Assembly (NCBI RefSeq): GCF_003352085.1 | Contig: NZ_CP025804.1 | Location: 310,001-374,000, forward strand | Origin: Sulfitobacter sp. SK012 | Lineage (GTDB): Bacteria > Pseudomonadota > Alphaproteobacteria > Rhodobacterales > Rhodobacteraceae | Length of the DNA stretch: 64,000 nucleotides | Reading direction: 5' to 3' | Part shown: in pieces, positions 27,915-36,771 of the stretch | How positions within the stretch are numbered: the stretch's first letter is position 1 | How the letters are laid out: each line of letters opens with the position of its first letter | The notes under the pieces: generated by a model | Seen by the model: the letters and a program-made list of their open reading frames with translations, nothing else | Database searches by the model: none | What the model was told of the DNA's origin: nothing | Position numbers and translations under genes: made by a program

Positions 27915-28670
27915 ATGACGCCATCTGCGAACTTGAGCCTGTTGTGGGCAAACCTTCCCTATATCGACCGTTTTGATGCTGCCGCTGCCGCTGGCTTTAC
28001 CGCGGTTGAAGTGCTGGCCCCTTATTATATGCCCGCAAAAGAGACGCAGAACGCGTTGCGCCGCTGTGGGTTGCGCCTGACGTTGATGAATGCGCCGCCG
28101 CCCAGCTATACCGGTGCCCCCGAAGGCTATGCCGCAATCGTAGATGGCAAAGATCGTTTTCAATACGACATGCGCCGATCGTTTCGATACGTCGAGGCGC
28201 TGAATGTCTCGTTTCTGCATGTGATGTCTGGAAAGGCCACCGGCGCAAGCGCGCTGGCAGCAATGATCGACAATTTGCGCTGGGCTACAAAAGCTGCGCC
28301 AAAGGGCCTGACGCTTACAATTGAACCGCTGTGCACAGAAGCTAAGCCGGGCTATTTCCTCAATGATTACGCACTGGCGGCTGACATCATCGCATCTGTG
28401 AATGCGGATAACCTTGGCCTGCAGTTTGACAGCTATCACGCGCAAATGCTGCACGGCGATGCGGTTAAGGTCTTTCAGGATTACGCACCTCTGATCAGGC
28501 ATATCCAGATTGGCGATACGCCGACACGGAGTGCTCCGGGTACGGGAGATGTGAATTTTTCCGCCCTATTTGAAGAGATACGCGCGAGCGGCTATGACGG
28601 GTATATCGCTGGCGAATATCATCCCGGTGGTCCTACTGAAGACACATTGGATTGGATGCAGTTCTCATGA
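27915..28670 (+). CDS. hyi: Hydroxypyruvate isomerase-like TIM-barrel protein
   Basis: 251 residues from the ATG at 27915, where the family sequence (SANLSLLWANLPYIDRFDAAAAAGF) begins in pieces NLSLLWANLPYIDR and AAAAGFTAVEVL; codons upstream show no similarity. Metal-binding and catalytic residues of the xylose-isomerase-like fold are visible in TLTIEPLC, LGLQFDSYHAQM and IAGEYHPGG. The family interconverts hydroxypyruvate and tartronate semialdehyde in glyoxylate use, but sugar epimerase roles exist among close relatives. No Shine-Dalgarno is obvious. It overlaps the DUF2798 gene by ATGA. Confidence 0.8.
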   Translation: MTPSANLSLLWANLPYIDRFDAAAAAGFTAVEVLAPYYMPAKETQNALRRCGLRLTLMNAPPPSYTGAPEGYAAIVDGKDRFQYDMRRSFRYVEALNVSFLHVMSGKATGASALAAMIDNLRWATKAAPKGLTLTIEPLCTEAKPGYFLNDYALAADIIASVNADNLGLQFDSYHAQMLHGDAVKVFQDYAPLIRHIQIGDTPTRSAPGTGDVNFSALFEEIRASGYDGYIAGEYHPGGPTEDTLDWMQFS

Positions 28671-28894
28671 TTCCGGCGCGCTATGCCACAGTCCTTTTTG
28701 GATTCATCCTGTCAGGGCTAATGTCGCTCATGGTCTCGGGTATTGTCACCTACCGCACGGTTGACACGATGACGGGTTTCGTCGGTCAGTGGCTGGGCGC
28801 GTGGTTGCCCAACTGGATGGTCGCCTTCCCTACTGTTCTGATTGTGGCACCACTGGCGCGCAGATTGGTGATGACGCTCGTACGCAAGGAATGA
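28667..28894 (+). CDS. DUF2798 small membrane protein
   Basis: 75 residues with two membrane segments (ATVLFGFILSGLMSLMVSG and WMVAFPTVLIVAPLARRLV), the DUF2798 pattern including the SGLMSLMVSG helix and APLARR turn. The ATG overlaps the hyi stop, which fixes the start. Function is unknown; its link with hyi is only positional. Confidence 0.8.
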   Translation: MIPARYATVLFGFILSGLMSLMVSGIVTYRTVDTMTGFVGQWLGAWLPNWMVAFPTVLIVAPLARRLVMTLVRKE

Positions 28895-28898
28895 TTGC

Positions 28899-29099
28899 TT
28901 ATTGAAGGGCGCTCGGCGGCAGACCTTTGCCCGCGTGCCGTGCGACATCGTCGATCCGTTTTGATCGCGCGGTTGTCGTTTTTGCGGTCTCAATCCAGTC
29001 AAGCGCGTCCTGTTTCAGCTCTTCTGAATACGCGTCCCACCCGCTGCGTGCGCTGGTCTCGTCGAGGGCTTGTGAGAGGTCTTCAGGTAGTTCAGTCAT
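28899..29099 (-). CDS. Short YdeI/OmpD-associated (OmdA) family protein
   Basis: 66 residues from the ATG at 29099, which overlaps the polA stop (TGATG). LPEDLSQALDETSARSGWD, AYSEELKQDALDWIETAKT and KRIDDVARHAGKG match the C-terminal OmdA helical domain (PF13376 type) on its own, without the DUF1801 half seen in longer members. Full proteins have been linked to bacteriocin resistance; a role for the short form is unknown. Its translation is probably coupled to polA. It is convergent with DUF2798 with a 4-nt gap. Confidence 0.75.
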   Translation of the reverse strand: MTELPEDLSQALDETSARSGWDAYSEELKQDALDWIETAKTTTARSKRIDDVARHAGKGLPPSALQ

Positions 29100-31888
29100 C
29101 AATGTGCCTCCGCCCAATTGGCACCAGTGCCAGCATCCACAGTCAGTTTCACATCCAGCTTTACCACTGGGTCGCAGGCGTTTTCCATCACGTCGCGGGC
29201 GGCTGCGATGAGTTTGTCCTGGGCCCCTGCTTCGACTTCGAACAAGAGTTCATCATGTACCTGCAACAGCATCGTTGCCGGCAGGTCGGCGATGGCATCC
29301 GGCATCCGGATCATCGCGCGCCGGATTACGTCGGCTGCCGTGCCTTGAATAGGCGCATTGATCGCTGCGCGCTGGGCGAAGCCGGCACGCGGGCCACCTG
29401 CTGAAATCTCAGGCGTGTTGATCTTGCGGCCGAACAACGTCTGGACGTAGCCGTGTTCTTTGGCAAAGGCCTTGGTGTCATCCATATACGTCCGAATGCC
29501 CGGAAAGCGCTCAAAGTAACGGTCGATGAACCCCTGTGCTTCACTGCGCGGAATGCGCAGGTTGCGGGCCAAGCCAAAGCCGGAAATGCCGTAGATCACG
29601 CCAAAGTTAATCGCCTTGGCGCGGCGGCGGATGTCTGGCGTCATCTCGTCCATCGGCACATCGAACATCTCGGAAGCGGTCATGGCATGGATGTCATGAC
29701 CTTTCTTGAACGCATCCTTGAGCGCGGGAATATCGGCGATATGTGCCAAAATCCGCAGCTCGATCTGGGAGTAATCCAGCGCCACCAGCACCTTGCCTGG
29801 TTCTGCGATAAAGGCCTCGCGGATACGGCGGCCTTCCTCGGTGCGGATTGGGATGTTTTGCAAGTTTGGATCGGTGGAGGCCAATCGCCCGGTGCTGGCA
29901 CCTGCAATTGAATAGGACGTGTGCACGCGGCCCGTGTCCTTGTTGATGTGGTCCTGTAACGCGTCCGTATAGGTTGATTTCAATTTGCTAAGCTGGCGCC
30001 AGTCCAGCACACGCGCGGGCAACTCATGCTCGGTAGCCAAATCTTCAAGCACGTCGGCACCGGTGGCATAGGCCCCCGTCTTGCCCTTTTTACCACCCTC
30101 AAGCGACATCTCATCAAAGAGGATTTCACCCAGCTGCTTAGGGCTGCCGACGTTGAATTTGCGCCCGGCGAGTCCGTAGATTTCATCCTCAAGCCCGGCC
30201 ATTTTTTGAGCAAAGGCGTTGGACATCCGGCTGAGCGCATCGCGATCAACCTTGATGCCAGCCCGTTCCATCTTGGCCAAGATAGGCACAAGGGGGCGCT
30301 CTAGCGTTTCATAAACACGGGTTGTTTGTGCGCGGTGTAGTAGCGGCTTGAACATCTGCCAAAGGCGCAGCGTAATATCTGCGTCTTCAGCGGCATAGGC
30401 GACGGCATCAGACAGTGGCACTTTGTCAAAGGTGATCGCCGATTTGCCGACCCCCAACAGAGGTTTGATCGGGATTGGGGTATGGTTCAGATAGCGATCG
30501 GACAGGGTGTCCATCCCGTGGCCATGCAGTCCCGCATGCATCGCATAAGACATTAGCATTGTGTCATCAAATGGCGCAACAGTGATGCCGATTTGGGCAA
30601 ATATCTTGGCATCATACTTCATGTTTTGCCCGATCTTGAGGATGCTCGGATCCTCCAACATCGGGGTCAGCATTTGCAACACTTCCTCGGTGGGCATCTG
30701 CCCCTCGGCCAGATCATCCGAGCCAAAAAGATCATCCGCACGGCTCGCCTTGTGAATCAGCGGGATATAACACGCGGTGCCCGCCTCAACGGCGAGTGAA
30801 ATGCCCACCAGATCTGCGATCATCTCATCCAGACCTGTGGTTTCTGTATCCACGGCGACATAGCCACGCTCGTAAATCTGGTCGATCCATTTTTGCAGCG
30901 CGGCGGCATCGCTCACCTGTTCGTAGTTCGCGGCATCAAATGGCACATCCGCCAAGAGTGCTGCATCCGCAGAGACTGGTGCATCGACAATAACAGGGGC
31001 CTCGCGCCCCATCTGATCAGCGACCCGTTTGGTGAGGGTGCGGAATTCCATCTCGGCCAGAAACGCTAGGAGTTTTTCGGGGTCGGGATCGCGGACCTCA
31101 AGATCATCCAGCGTGAAATCCAAGGGTGTTTTATCGTCCAAGAGCACCAGCCGACGCGACAGCCGGATTTGCTCAACATTATTGATCAGGGTTTCGCGAC
31201 GTTTGGGCTGCTTGATCTCGCCGGCGCGTTCCAGAAGCGTTTCCAGATCGCCGTATTCGTTGATCAGCAAGGCGGCCGTCTTAATCCCGATACCTGGTGC
31301 GCCCGGCACGTTGTCCACGCTGTCACCCGCAAGTGCCTGCACATCAACCACACGTTCCGGATAGACGCCAAATTTGGCAAATACACCGTCGCGGTCAATA
31401 TGATTGTTCTTCATCGCATCGAACATTTCGACCCCGCCACCGACCAGCTGCATCAGATCCTTGTCCGAACTAATGATCGTGCAGCGCCCCCCGGCCTCAC
31501 GCGCTTGAACCGAAAGGGTGGCGATGATGTCGTCCGCCTCATAGCCTTCCTTTTCCTCACAGGCGATGTTGAAGGCGATGGTCGCTGCGCGCGTCAGCGG
31601 CATTTGCGGACGCAGGTCTTCGGGCATGGCCTCGCGGTTGGCTTTGTAGAGGTCGTACATTTCGTTTCGAAACGTGTGACTGCCTTTGTCAAAGATCACT
31701 GCCACATGGGTGACATCACTGCCAATGTTGCCATCCACATAGCGCTGCAACATGTTACAAAAGCCCGAAACAGCCCCAATCGGAAGCCCGTCAGATTTGC
31801 GCGTCAAAGGCGGCAAGGCATGGTAGGCGCGAAAGATAAACGCCGAGCCGTCGATCAGATGCAGATGGTGGCCTTTGCCGAAACTCAT
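29099..31888 (-). CDS. polA: DNA polymerase I
   Basis: 929 residues from the ATG at 31888, preceded by AGGAG; a longer frame is unrelated. The N-terminal 5' nuclease starts with LHLIDGSAFIFRAYHAL and has YEADDIIATL and ALAGDSVDNVPGAPGIG. The 3'-5' exonuclease keeps its metal ligands (VAVDTETTGLDEM), so proofreading should be active, as in E. coli. The polymerase domain has LVALDYSQIELRILAHI, AKAINFGVIYGIS and LQVHDELLFEV. The enzyme processes Okazaki primers and fills repair gaps. OmdA-like gene is overlapped downstream. Confidence 0.96.
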   Translation of the reverse strand: MSFGKGHHLHLIDGSAFIFRAYHALPPLTRKSDGLPIGAVSGFCNMLQRYVDGNIGSDVTHVAVIFDKGSHTFRNEMYDLYKANREAMPEDLRPQMPLTRAATIAFNIACEEKEGYEADDIIATLSVQAREAGGRCTIISSDKDLMQLVGGGVEMFDAMKNNHIDRDGVFAKFGVYPERVVDVQALAGDSVDNVPGAPGIGIKTAALLINEYGDLETLLERAGEIKQPKRRETLINNVEQIRLSRRLVLLDDKTPLDFTLDDLEVRDPDPEKLLAFLAEMEFRTLTKRVADQMGREAPVIVDAPVSADAALLADVPFDAANYEQVSDAAALQKWIDQIYERGYVAVDTETTGLDEMIADLVGISLAVEAGTACYIPLIHKASRADDLFGSDDLAEGQMPTEEVLQMLTPMLEDPSILKIGQNMKYDAKIFAQIGITVAPFDDTMLMSYAMHAGLHGHGMDTLSDRYLNHTPIPIKPLLGVGKSAITFDKVPLSDAVAYAAEDADITLRLWQMFKPLLHRAQTTRVYETLERPLVPILAKMERAGIKVDRDALSRMSNAFAQKMAGLEDEIYGLAGRKFNVGSPKQLGEILFDEMSLEGGKKGKTGAYATGADVLEDLATEHELPARVLDWRQLSKLKSTYTDALQDHINKDTGRVHTSYSIAGASTGRLASTDPNLQNIPIRTEEGRRIREAFIAEPGKVLVALDYSQIELRILAHIADIPALKDAFKKGHDIHAMTASEMFDVPMDEMTPDIRRRAKAINFGVIYGISGFGLARNLRIPRSEAQGFIDRYFERFPGIRTYMDDTKAFAKEHGYVQTLFGRKINTPEISAGGPRAGFAQRAAINAPIQGTAADVIRRAMIRMPDAIADLPATMLLQVHDELLFEVEAGAQDKLIAAARDVMENACDPVVKLDVKLTVDAGTGANWAEAH

Positions 31889-32222
31889 GACGCGTTCTCC
31901 TTTGGAATGCCCCCTTTTGCCACGGCCCCGGCGGGCTCGCCAGTGCTGTTTCGCTCTTGTGGACCCGTAGGCCTGAAAGAAAGTGAGGGACAATGCGCCG
32001 GGATCGGACCGTCATGTCCAGATGCCAAAGCGCAGCACCGTCTTTGATCCAAAGGGTGCAGGTTTGCGTGATGTGGAGCTGGACACGCATGCGATCGAAA
32101 CACGAGGCGGTCATCCCAATCATGTTGAGCTTTTAGTCTTTTGGCAAAAGCCACACCGCGTCGAAGGTTAGGTTAGAATACAAAGTTATAAACGCAGGCC
32201 CCCGTTTAACGGGCAGTCTGCC
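31889..32222. other. 334-nt gap upstream of polA, no secure gene
   Basis: A plus-strand frame at 32022-32171 (49 codons, or 62 from a GTG at 31983) has no ribosome-binding site, no family match and a third-base pattern that is not decisive, so I do not call it. A hairpin CCCGTT/AACGGG near 32201-32213 lies just after the zinc-finger gene on the minus strand and may help end its transcript. The rest presumably holds the polA promoter. Confidence 0.4.
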
Positions 32223-32402
32223 TCAGACCTTGCCCTCAAATTCCTCAAGGATGAATTTGCAGTCGCAGTAGCCGCATTCAACAAAACCCTTGTCTGCCGG
32301 GATTTGAAGCCAGACCCGTGGATGCCCCAATGCGCCTTCGCCGCCATCACAGGCGATGCGGTTGGTGTTCACGATCCGGGTTTCGGGGGCAGGGGCTGTC
32401 AT
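32223..32402 (-). CDS. Zinc-finger (NDUFS6-like, zf-CHCC) small protein
   Basis: 59 residues: starts [20 protein letters not shown], contains [12 protein letters not shown] and ends [19 protein letters not shown]. The Cys-x8-His-x13-Cys-x2-Cys spacing is the zf-CHCC zinc site of the mitochondrial complex I subunit NDUFS6 and its alphaproteobacterial homologues. These short proteins are common in alphaproteobacteria and are thought to be linked with NADH dehydrogenase or act as general zinc proteins. The gene stands alone between polA and DUF1203 and is easy to miss because of its length. Confidence 0.85.
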   Translation of the reverse strand: MTAPAPETRIVNTNRIACDGGEGALGHPRVWLQIPADKGFVECGYCDCKFILEEFEGKV

Positions 32403-32480
32403 GGGCGTTCCTCAGCGGGCATTTACCCGTCCCGTTATGACCAATGCGGAGGTGCGGGGCAAGGGCCAGCGAGGGAGTGC

Positions 32481-32945
32481 TTAACTGCGGTCAATCCGTG
32501 CGGAATAACAATTGTTACGGGCAGATCGCACGTGAATATAGGCCACGCTAGGGTCGTTGAAAACTGTTTCGGCACGGGTTGGGATATCGCCTGCCAAAGT
32601 GATCGCCCCGGTTCCATAGACAATGCGGTCCGTGGCATCATACCCCTTAAGCAGATAGTCCGGTGAGCTTTGCAAAACTTGTGGCAGATCCGTCCCGCCG
32701 CCGCGCGCACAACTGTCGGCACATAGAAAGATCGGACCGGTTTCGGCGTAAGGATGCACACCGTCGAACGGCTTATGCGCGAGCACCAACATCTTGGCAC
32801 CAGCGGGAATGTTGCGCAGGCAATGCCGGCACGGGTTGCCGCCCCCATCGGACACATGGTTTTCGGGCGGCTGACCGTGGGCGTCGGGAGCGCCGGACTG
32901 GTAAGCGCGCACAGTAGCGGTGGGTAGGGCAGTGAATGTGATCAT
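32481..32945 (-). CDS. DUF1203 domain-containing protein
   Basis: 154 residues from the ATG at 32945; the frame runs further upstream but only through the LuxR-hydrolase gene in antiphase. GGNPCRHCLRNIPAGAKMLVLAHKPF (in pieces GGNPCRHCLRNIPAG and KMLVLAHKPF), ETGPIFLCADSC and YLLKGYDATDRIVYGTG define DUF1203. Conserved cysteines and histidine suggest a metal site, but no activity is known. It lies 49 nt downstream of the LuxR-hydrolase fusion on the same strand and may be co-transcribed with it. Confidence 0.85.
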   Translation of the reverse strand: MITFTALPTATVRAYQSGAPDAHGQPPENHVSDGGGNPCRHCLRNIPAGAKMLVLAHKPFDGVHPYAETGPIFLCADSCARGGGTDLPQVLQSSPDYLLKGYDATDRIVYGTGAITLAGDIPTRAETVFNDPSVAYIHVRSARNNCYSARIDRS

Positions 32946-32994
32946 GTCTTTGGCTCCGTTGGTTTCAAAATCACCATAGGATCGGCCGCCCAAT

Positions 32995-34788
32995 TCACCG
33001 ACCCGGAACCTGCGCATAGGTCTCGGGCTTTTCTCCGTCACGCAAGGCACATAATGCGCGCACCAGATGACCGGGATGCCGGTAAAATAACAACTGGCCT
33101 GTGTTTTCCATGACTTCCAGTGTGACCTTCTCTGCGTGACGTGCTGCGAAATCACGGACCGAGGATGCACTCACAACCGGATCACTTTCACCGTGTAGCA
33201 AGTGGATTGGGACGTCATGGCCCGTCACAAGATGCGTCCAGTCTTTCACCACATTCTTACCATCAGCCTCAAAAGCGCGGTGTCCCTGCTGGGTTGCAAA
33301 ACGGTAACCCGACAGGACCAGATCGCGGGTTTCAGGGTCGCGGGTCATCGCCAGATCATCCGGGGCGCTTTCATAGAGCGAATGAAGGAATTGCGGCCCG
33401 CCACCGTTGTCGATTTGGCTGACGCCCGCGCGCAAGACAAAGGGCAAGATCGCCGGTGTGAACCTTGAGGTGTAGGCTACAAGCCGTTGGCGCTTTGACA
33501 TCGTCGCGAACTGCTGAATGGAGAGAATTGGCACCCCTCCAGATACGTTCAGGATTGCGCGAAATGTTCCCTGCGGCAAGGTGCTGGCTGCGGCATTTGC
33601 GTAAATAGAGCCAGCCATGTGGCCCAACAGAATGGGCTGTTCTAGCTGCATATGTGTGATCATTTGGCCAAGGTCTTGGGCATATCGTTCAGGAGCATTC
33701 TCAGGTGTATCTGCGCGGCCGGCGGCATTGCCAAAATACGGGCGGATCGGACAAATCAGGTGCAGGTTGTTGCGTTCAATCTCTTCCTGCATGGCTTTGC
33801 TGAGCGCCGTGCCATCCAACATCCCATGTAGAAAGATCACAGGATATCCGTCTGGATTGCCAAAATGGTCCACCGGCATCGTGCGTCCGGGCAACACAAT
33901 GGCGCTGACCCGCTGCGCATTAGAACCTTGGCTCTCCGTCGCATCAGGGTTCTGTTCGGCCACGCGCATGATTGAGTGCATCAGGCGGACTAGTTCTGAT
34001 TGAGCGTTGCTGTGGGTTTTGGCCATGATGCTCTTGATCTGCGTGCGGACCGTCGAAACGGCGTTGCCACGCAGTTCAGCAATATCCCCAGCACCACGTC
34101 CGTCCGCAATCTGTTCACAAATCTCGATTTCGGTCGGGCTGAGCGCATATCCTTCCCGAAGCATCCTCGTCATCGCAGGGGGCCATTCGGGGGCAACCTT
34201 TGTAATGATCAACACGGCGTCCCCTGGCGGATCGGTCATAACTTGCGCTACAAGATGCTGACGTTGGCCTTTGCGTCCCTTTGCGTTGGCATGGATCACC
34301 AAGGGGCCTATCTGCTTGCCGGTTGCTGGGTCTTCGAGTGCTGCGGCCATCTCATACAGCCGCTCAGCTTGCTCCGACTCCAAGGCCAAATCATCAATAC
34401 TGGCCTGATGTGGGAGGGCAAAAAGCTCAGTTGCAGCAGCAGTTGTCCAAACAAGTTGGCCTTTGGTGTCGACAAGGATCTGGAAATTGCGCGCTTTGCT
34501 TGACGTGGTGCCGCCGGTCCTTGGGTCAGGGCGGCCGATCTGATCGAGAAGTTGCTCTGCGATTTCAAAATGCGCAGTAATTTCGGGACGATTTAGCGCC
34601 TCTGCTTGAGTCGTATCAGCTTTCCGCAATGTCGCCAACTCAGCCAACTGCTCAGAAATGTAGGCATCCCACTCTCCCATGAAGCTGTCATAGGTCTGTG
34701 GTTGTAGAGCAATTCTATAGATGCTTTCGACCAATCGGTCGTGATGAGGCCCGTCATTCGCGACTAATTTCGATTCGGTTCTAGGCAT
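32995..34788 (-). CDS. LuxR-type regulator fused to a degenerate alpha/beta hydrolase
   Basis: 597 residues. Residues about 75-200 look PAS-like (NFQILVDTKGQLVWTTAAATE), 208-272 are a LuxR/GerE helix-turn-helix (LSPTEIEICEQIADG, STVRTQIKSIMAKT), and 305-585 an alpha/beta hydrolase fold (PVIFLHGMLDGT, IRPYFGNAAG, HLLHGESDPVV). The nucleophile elbow reads GHMAGS, with Met391 where Ser is expected, and the catalytic His position is Gln565 (ENTGQLLFYRHP); only Asp536 remains. The domain is therefore probably a ligand-binding receptor and not an enzyme. DUF1203 follows downstream. Upstream lies an inverted repeat that could be its operator. Confidence 0.88.
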   Translation of the reverse strand: MPRTESKLVANDGPHHDRLVESIYRIALQPQTYDSFMGEWDAYISEQLAELATLRKADTTQAEALNRPEITAHFEIAEQLLDQIGRPDPRTGGTTSSKARNFQILVDTKGQLVWTTAAATELFALPHQASIDDLALESEQAERLYEMAAALEDPATGKQIGPLVIHANAKGRKGQRQHLVAQVMTDPPGDAVLIITKVAPEWPPAMTRMLREGYALSPTEIEICEQIADGRGAGDIAELRGNAVSTVRTQIKSIMAKTHSNAQSELVRLMHSIMRVAEQNPDATESQGSNAQRVSAIVLPGRTMPVDHFGNPDGYPVIFLHGMLDGTALSKAMQEEIERNNLHLICPIRPYFGNAAGRADTPENAPERYAQDLGQMITHMQLEQPILLGHMAGSIYANAAASTLPQGTFRAILNVSGGVPILSIQQFATMSKRQRLVAYTSRFTPAILPFVLRAGVSQIDNGGGPQFLHSLYESAPDDLAMTRDPETRDLVLSGYRFATQQGHRAFEADGKNVVKDWTHLVTGHDVPIHLLHGESDPVVSASSVRDFAARHAEKVTLEVMENTGQLLFYRHPGHLVRALCALRDGEKPETYAQVPGR

Positions 34789-34831
34789 GCGGGAAATCCG
34801 TATTTTAGGGCGGGAATCTCGAAAATTCTCT

Positions 34832-34849
34832 ATACCTCAAATAGGGTAT
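34832..34849. promoter_or_regulatory. Inverted repeat upstream of LuxR-type gene, possible operator
   Basis: ATACC-8 nt-GGTAT lies 44-61 bp upstream of the regulator's start. The dyad resembles the kind of site bound by LuxR/NarL-type dimers (TACC...GGTA) and may be autoregulatory. This is a single short dyad and could be chance. Confidence 0.3.
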
Positions 34850-34998
34850 CCAGCCAAATATTCGTGCAATTCCCGCGCGCTTAACGCTTGCGCGTCGGCG
34901 GGGGACACACCTGAACCTTGCGACAATCCGCCTATCCTGAGAAAATATTAAGCATATTCAATGAATTTTAATGGTTCGTTTTTGTGCTAAGTTTTTTT

Positions 34999-35015
34999 CT
35001 CCCCAAGGTGGGGAG
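34999..35015 (+). other. Hairpin preceding a short ORF
   Basis: CTCCCC-AAGGT-GGGGAG, preceded by a run of seven T. The right arm (GTGGGGAG) is also the only purine-rich candidate ribosome-binding site for the ORF at 35022, so the hairpin would mask it. Not a terminator on either strand, because U-runs are on the wrong side. Confidence 0.3.
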
Positions 35016-35021
35016 CGCGCA

Positions 35022-35078
35022 ATGGCAATCCGGTTGATGACTTCGTTATCGACCACGTTCTTTTCCTATTTTGGTTAA
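35022..35078 (+). CDS. Very short ORF in gpmI upstream region, doubtful
   Basis: 18 codons (MAIRLMTSLSTTFFSYFG) with a purine-rich stretch 7 nt upstream. Hydrophobic and without a known family. It may be a leader peptide ahead of gpmI or chance. Confidence 0.2.
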   Translation: MAIRLMTSLSTTFFSYFG

Positions 35079-35253
35079 GAATGCGGATAGTTGTTACGAT
35101 GCACTCCTTCGGTTGCGCGTCAGTGCGCCGAAGCCTTGGGGACAATTCTTTACCACTTTTGCAGCATATTTTTGCGCTGTCGGCGAAAGAGGTTCACCCC
35201 AACCGCCCCTTTGGCTAAAAGGCCCTTGACCCATCGTCAGGAGCCTGCCCAAA

Positions 35254-36771
35254 ATGCCCATCCCAAAGCCTGTCGTCTTATGCATCCTTGATGGGTGGGG
35301 TTTGAGCAATACTTCGGAAGGCAATGCGCCGTTGCTGGCGCGTACCCCGGTTATCGATGCCATTATGGCCGGCTCTCCAAACGCGACGTTGATTACCCAC
35401 GGCCCGGACGTGGGACTGCCGCGCGGACAGATGGGTAACTCCGAAGTGGGCCATACTAATATTGGTGCCGGTCGTGTGGTCGCAATGGATCTGGGCCAGA
35501 TTGACCTTGAGATCGAAGAAGACAGATTTGCGGATCATCCGCCCCTGCGCGCATTTATTGATGCGCTCAAATCGAGTGGCGGCACGGCGCATCTAATGGG
35601 CGTTGTGTCGGACGGGGGTGTTCATGGCCATATCTCTCATATGATTGCTGCGGCTAAGGCGCTGGATGCAGCCGGCTTGCCTGTTGTGATCCATGCATTG
35701 ACTGATGGGCGCGATGTTTCCCCGAAATCTGCACAAACTTACCTGAAAACACTGGAAGAGGCGTTGCCAACAAAGGTCCGGGTTGTGTCTGTCACGGGGC
35801 GGTATTTTGCATTGGACCGCGACAACCGCTGGGACCGTGTATCAAGCGCTTATGATGCAATCATTCGCGGGAAGGGAAACAACGCAGCAACCGCGCAAGA
35901 CGCAATTGCTGCGTCCTACGCTGACGGTAAAACCGATGAATTTGTCCCTGCATCCGTGATTGGCGACTACGCTGGAGCACGCGATGGCGACGGATTTTTC
36001 TGTCTAAACTTTCGAGCCGACCGCGCCCGCGAAGTTATGGCAGCCATTGGTGCGCCCAAATTCGACAGTTTCGACCGGGGAGCCAAGATAGAATGGGCCG
36101 CATTAATGGGCATGGCGGAATACTCCGAGAGCCATGCCGCATATATGACTGTGATGTACCCAAAGCCTGAGATCGTGAACACCTTAGGCGCATGGGTTGC
36201 GGCGAAAGGGTTGCGTCAGTTCCGGTTGGCTGAGACTGAGAAGTATCCGCATGTGACCTTCTTTTTGAACGGCGGCGAAGAAGCTCCTGTGCAGGGTGAG
36301 GATAGGTTCATGCCCAAATCCCCTGACGTGGCAACGTATGATATGCAGCCAGAAATGTCCTCAGTCCAGGTTACCGAGAAATTCGTTGAAGCGATTGGTG
36401 CCGGTTATGATTTGATCGTCGTCAACTACGCCAACCCCGATATGGTCGGCCATACAGGCGATCTGGATGCTGCTATCGCTGCTTGTGAGGCTGTCGATAC
36501 TGGGTTGGGTGCCGTGGTTGAGGCCCTTAAACAAGCCGGAGGGGCAATGATCGTAACCGCGGATCATGGCAATTGCGAAATGATGATTGATCCTGAAACA
36601 GGCGGACCACACACGGCCCATACGCTTAACTTGGTGCCTGTCGCGGTGGTCGGTGGGCCGGACGGGGCCGTGCTGCGAAATGGTCGGCTGGCTGACCTGG
36701 CACCAACAGTGCTGGCGCTCATGGGGCTTGATCAACCTGCGGAAATGACCGGAGAGAACCTGCTTTCATGA
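35254..36771 (+). CDS. gpmI: 2,3-bisphosphoglycerate-independent phosphoglycerate mutase
   Basis: 505 residues. The metal-binding start CILDGWGLS and the catalytic Ser in RGQMGNSEVGHTNIGAGR are intact, as are the ligands in TADHGNCEMM and PHTAHTLN. GpmI interconverts 3- and 2-phosphoglycerate with Mn2+ in glycolysis and gluconeogenesis. AGGAG precedes the ATG. The stop overlaps the envC-like start (ATGA), so it heads the gpmI-envC-ctpA operon, a common alphaproteobacterial arrangement. Confidence 0.96.
   Translation: MPIPKPVVLCILDGWGLSNTSEGNAPLLARTPVIDAIMAGSPNATLITHGPDVGLPRGQMGNSEVGHTNIGAGRVVAMDLGQIDLEIEEDRFADHPPLRAFIDALKSSGGTAHLMGVVSDGGVHGHISHMIAAAKALDAAGLPVVIHALTDGRDVSPKSAQTYLKTLEEALPTKVRVVSVTGRYFALDRDNRWDRVSSAYDAIIRGKGNNAATAQDAIAASYADGKTDEFVPASVIGDYAGARDGDGFFCLNFRADRAREVMAAIGAPKFDSFDRGAKIEWAALMGMAEYSESHAAYMTVMYPKPEIVNTLGAWVAAKGLRQFRLAETEKYPHVTFFLNGGEEAPVQGEDRFMPKSPDVATYDMQPEMSSVQVTEKFVEAIGAGYDLIVVNYANPDMVGHTGDLDAAIAACEAVDTGLGAVVEALKQAGGAMIVTADHGNCEMMIDPETGGPHTAHTLNLVPVAVVGGPDGAVLRNGRLADLAPTVLALMGLDQPAEMTGENLLS

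Larger units (their letters stand above)
34789..35253. other. 465-nt AT-rich divergent intergenic region
   Basis: Between the LuxR-hydrolase gene and gpmI. It contains an inverted repeat (34832-34849), a hairpin (34999-35015), a very short ORF (35022-35078) and an AT-rich stretch around 34940-34990 that is likely to hold promoters. The gpmI site AGGAG is at 35239-35243. I found no RNA gene, and no insertion-sequence end. Confidence 0.5.

Noticed and set aside
31983..32171. A 62-codon plus-strand ORF upstream of polA
   Set aside because: No ribosome-binding site, no family, and no codon bias to support coding.
34999..35015. Hairpin as a terminator
   Set aside because: The T-run precedes the stem on the plus strand and there is an A-run after it on the minus strand.
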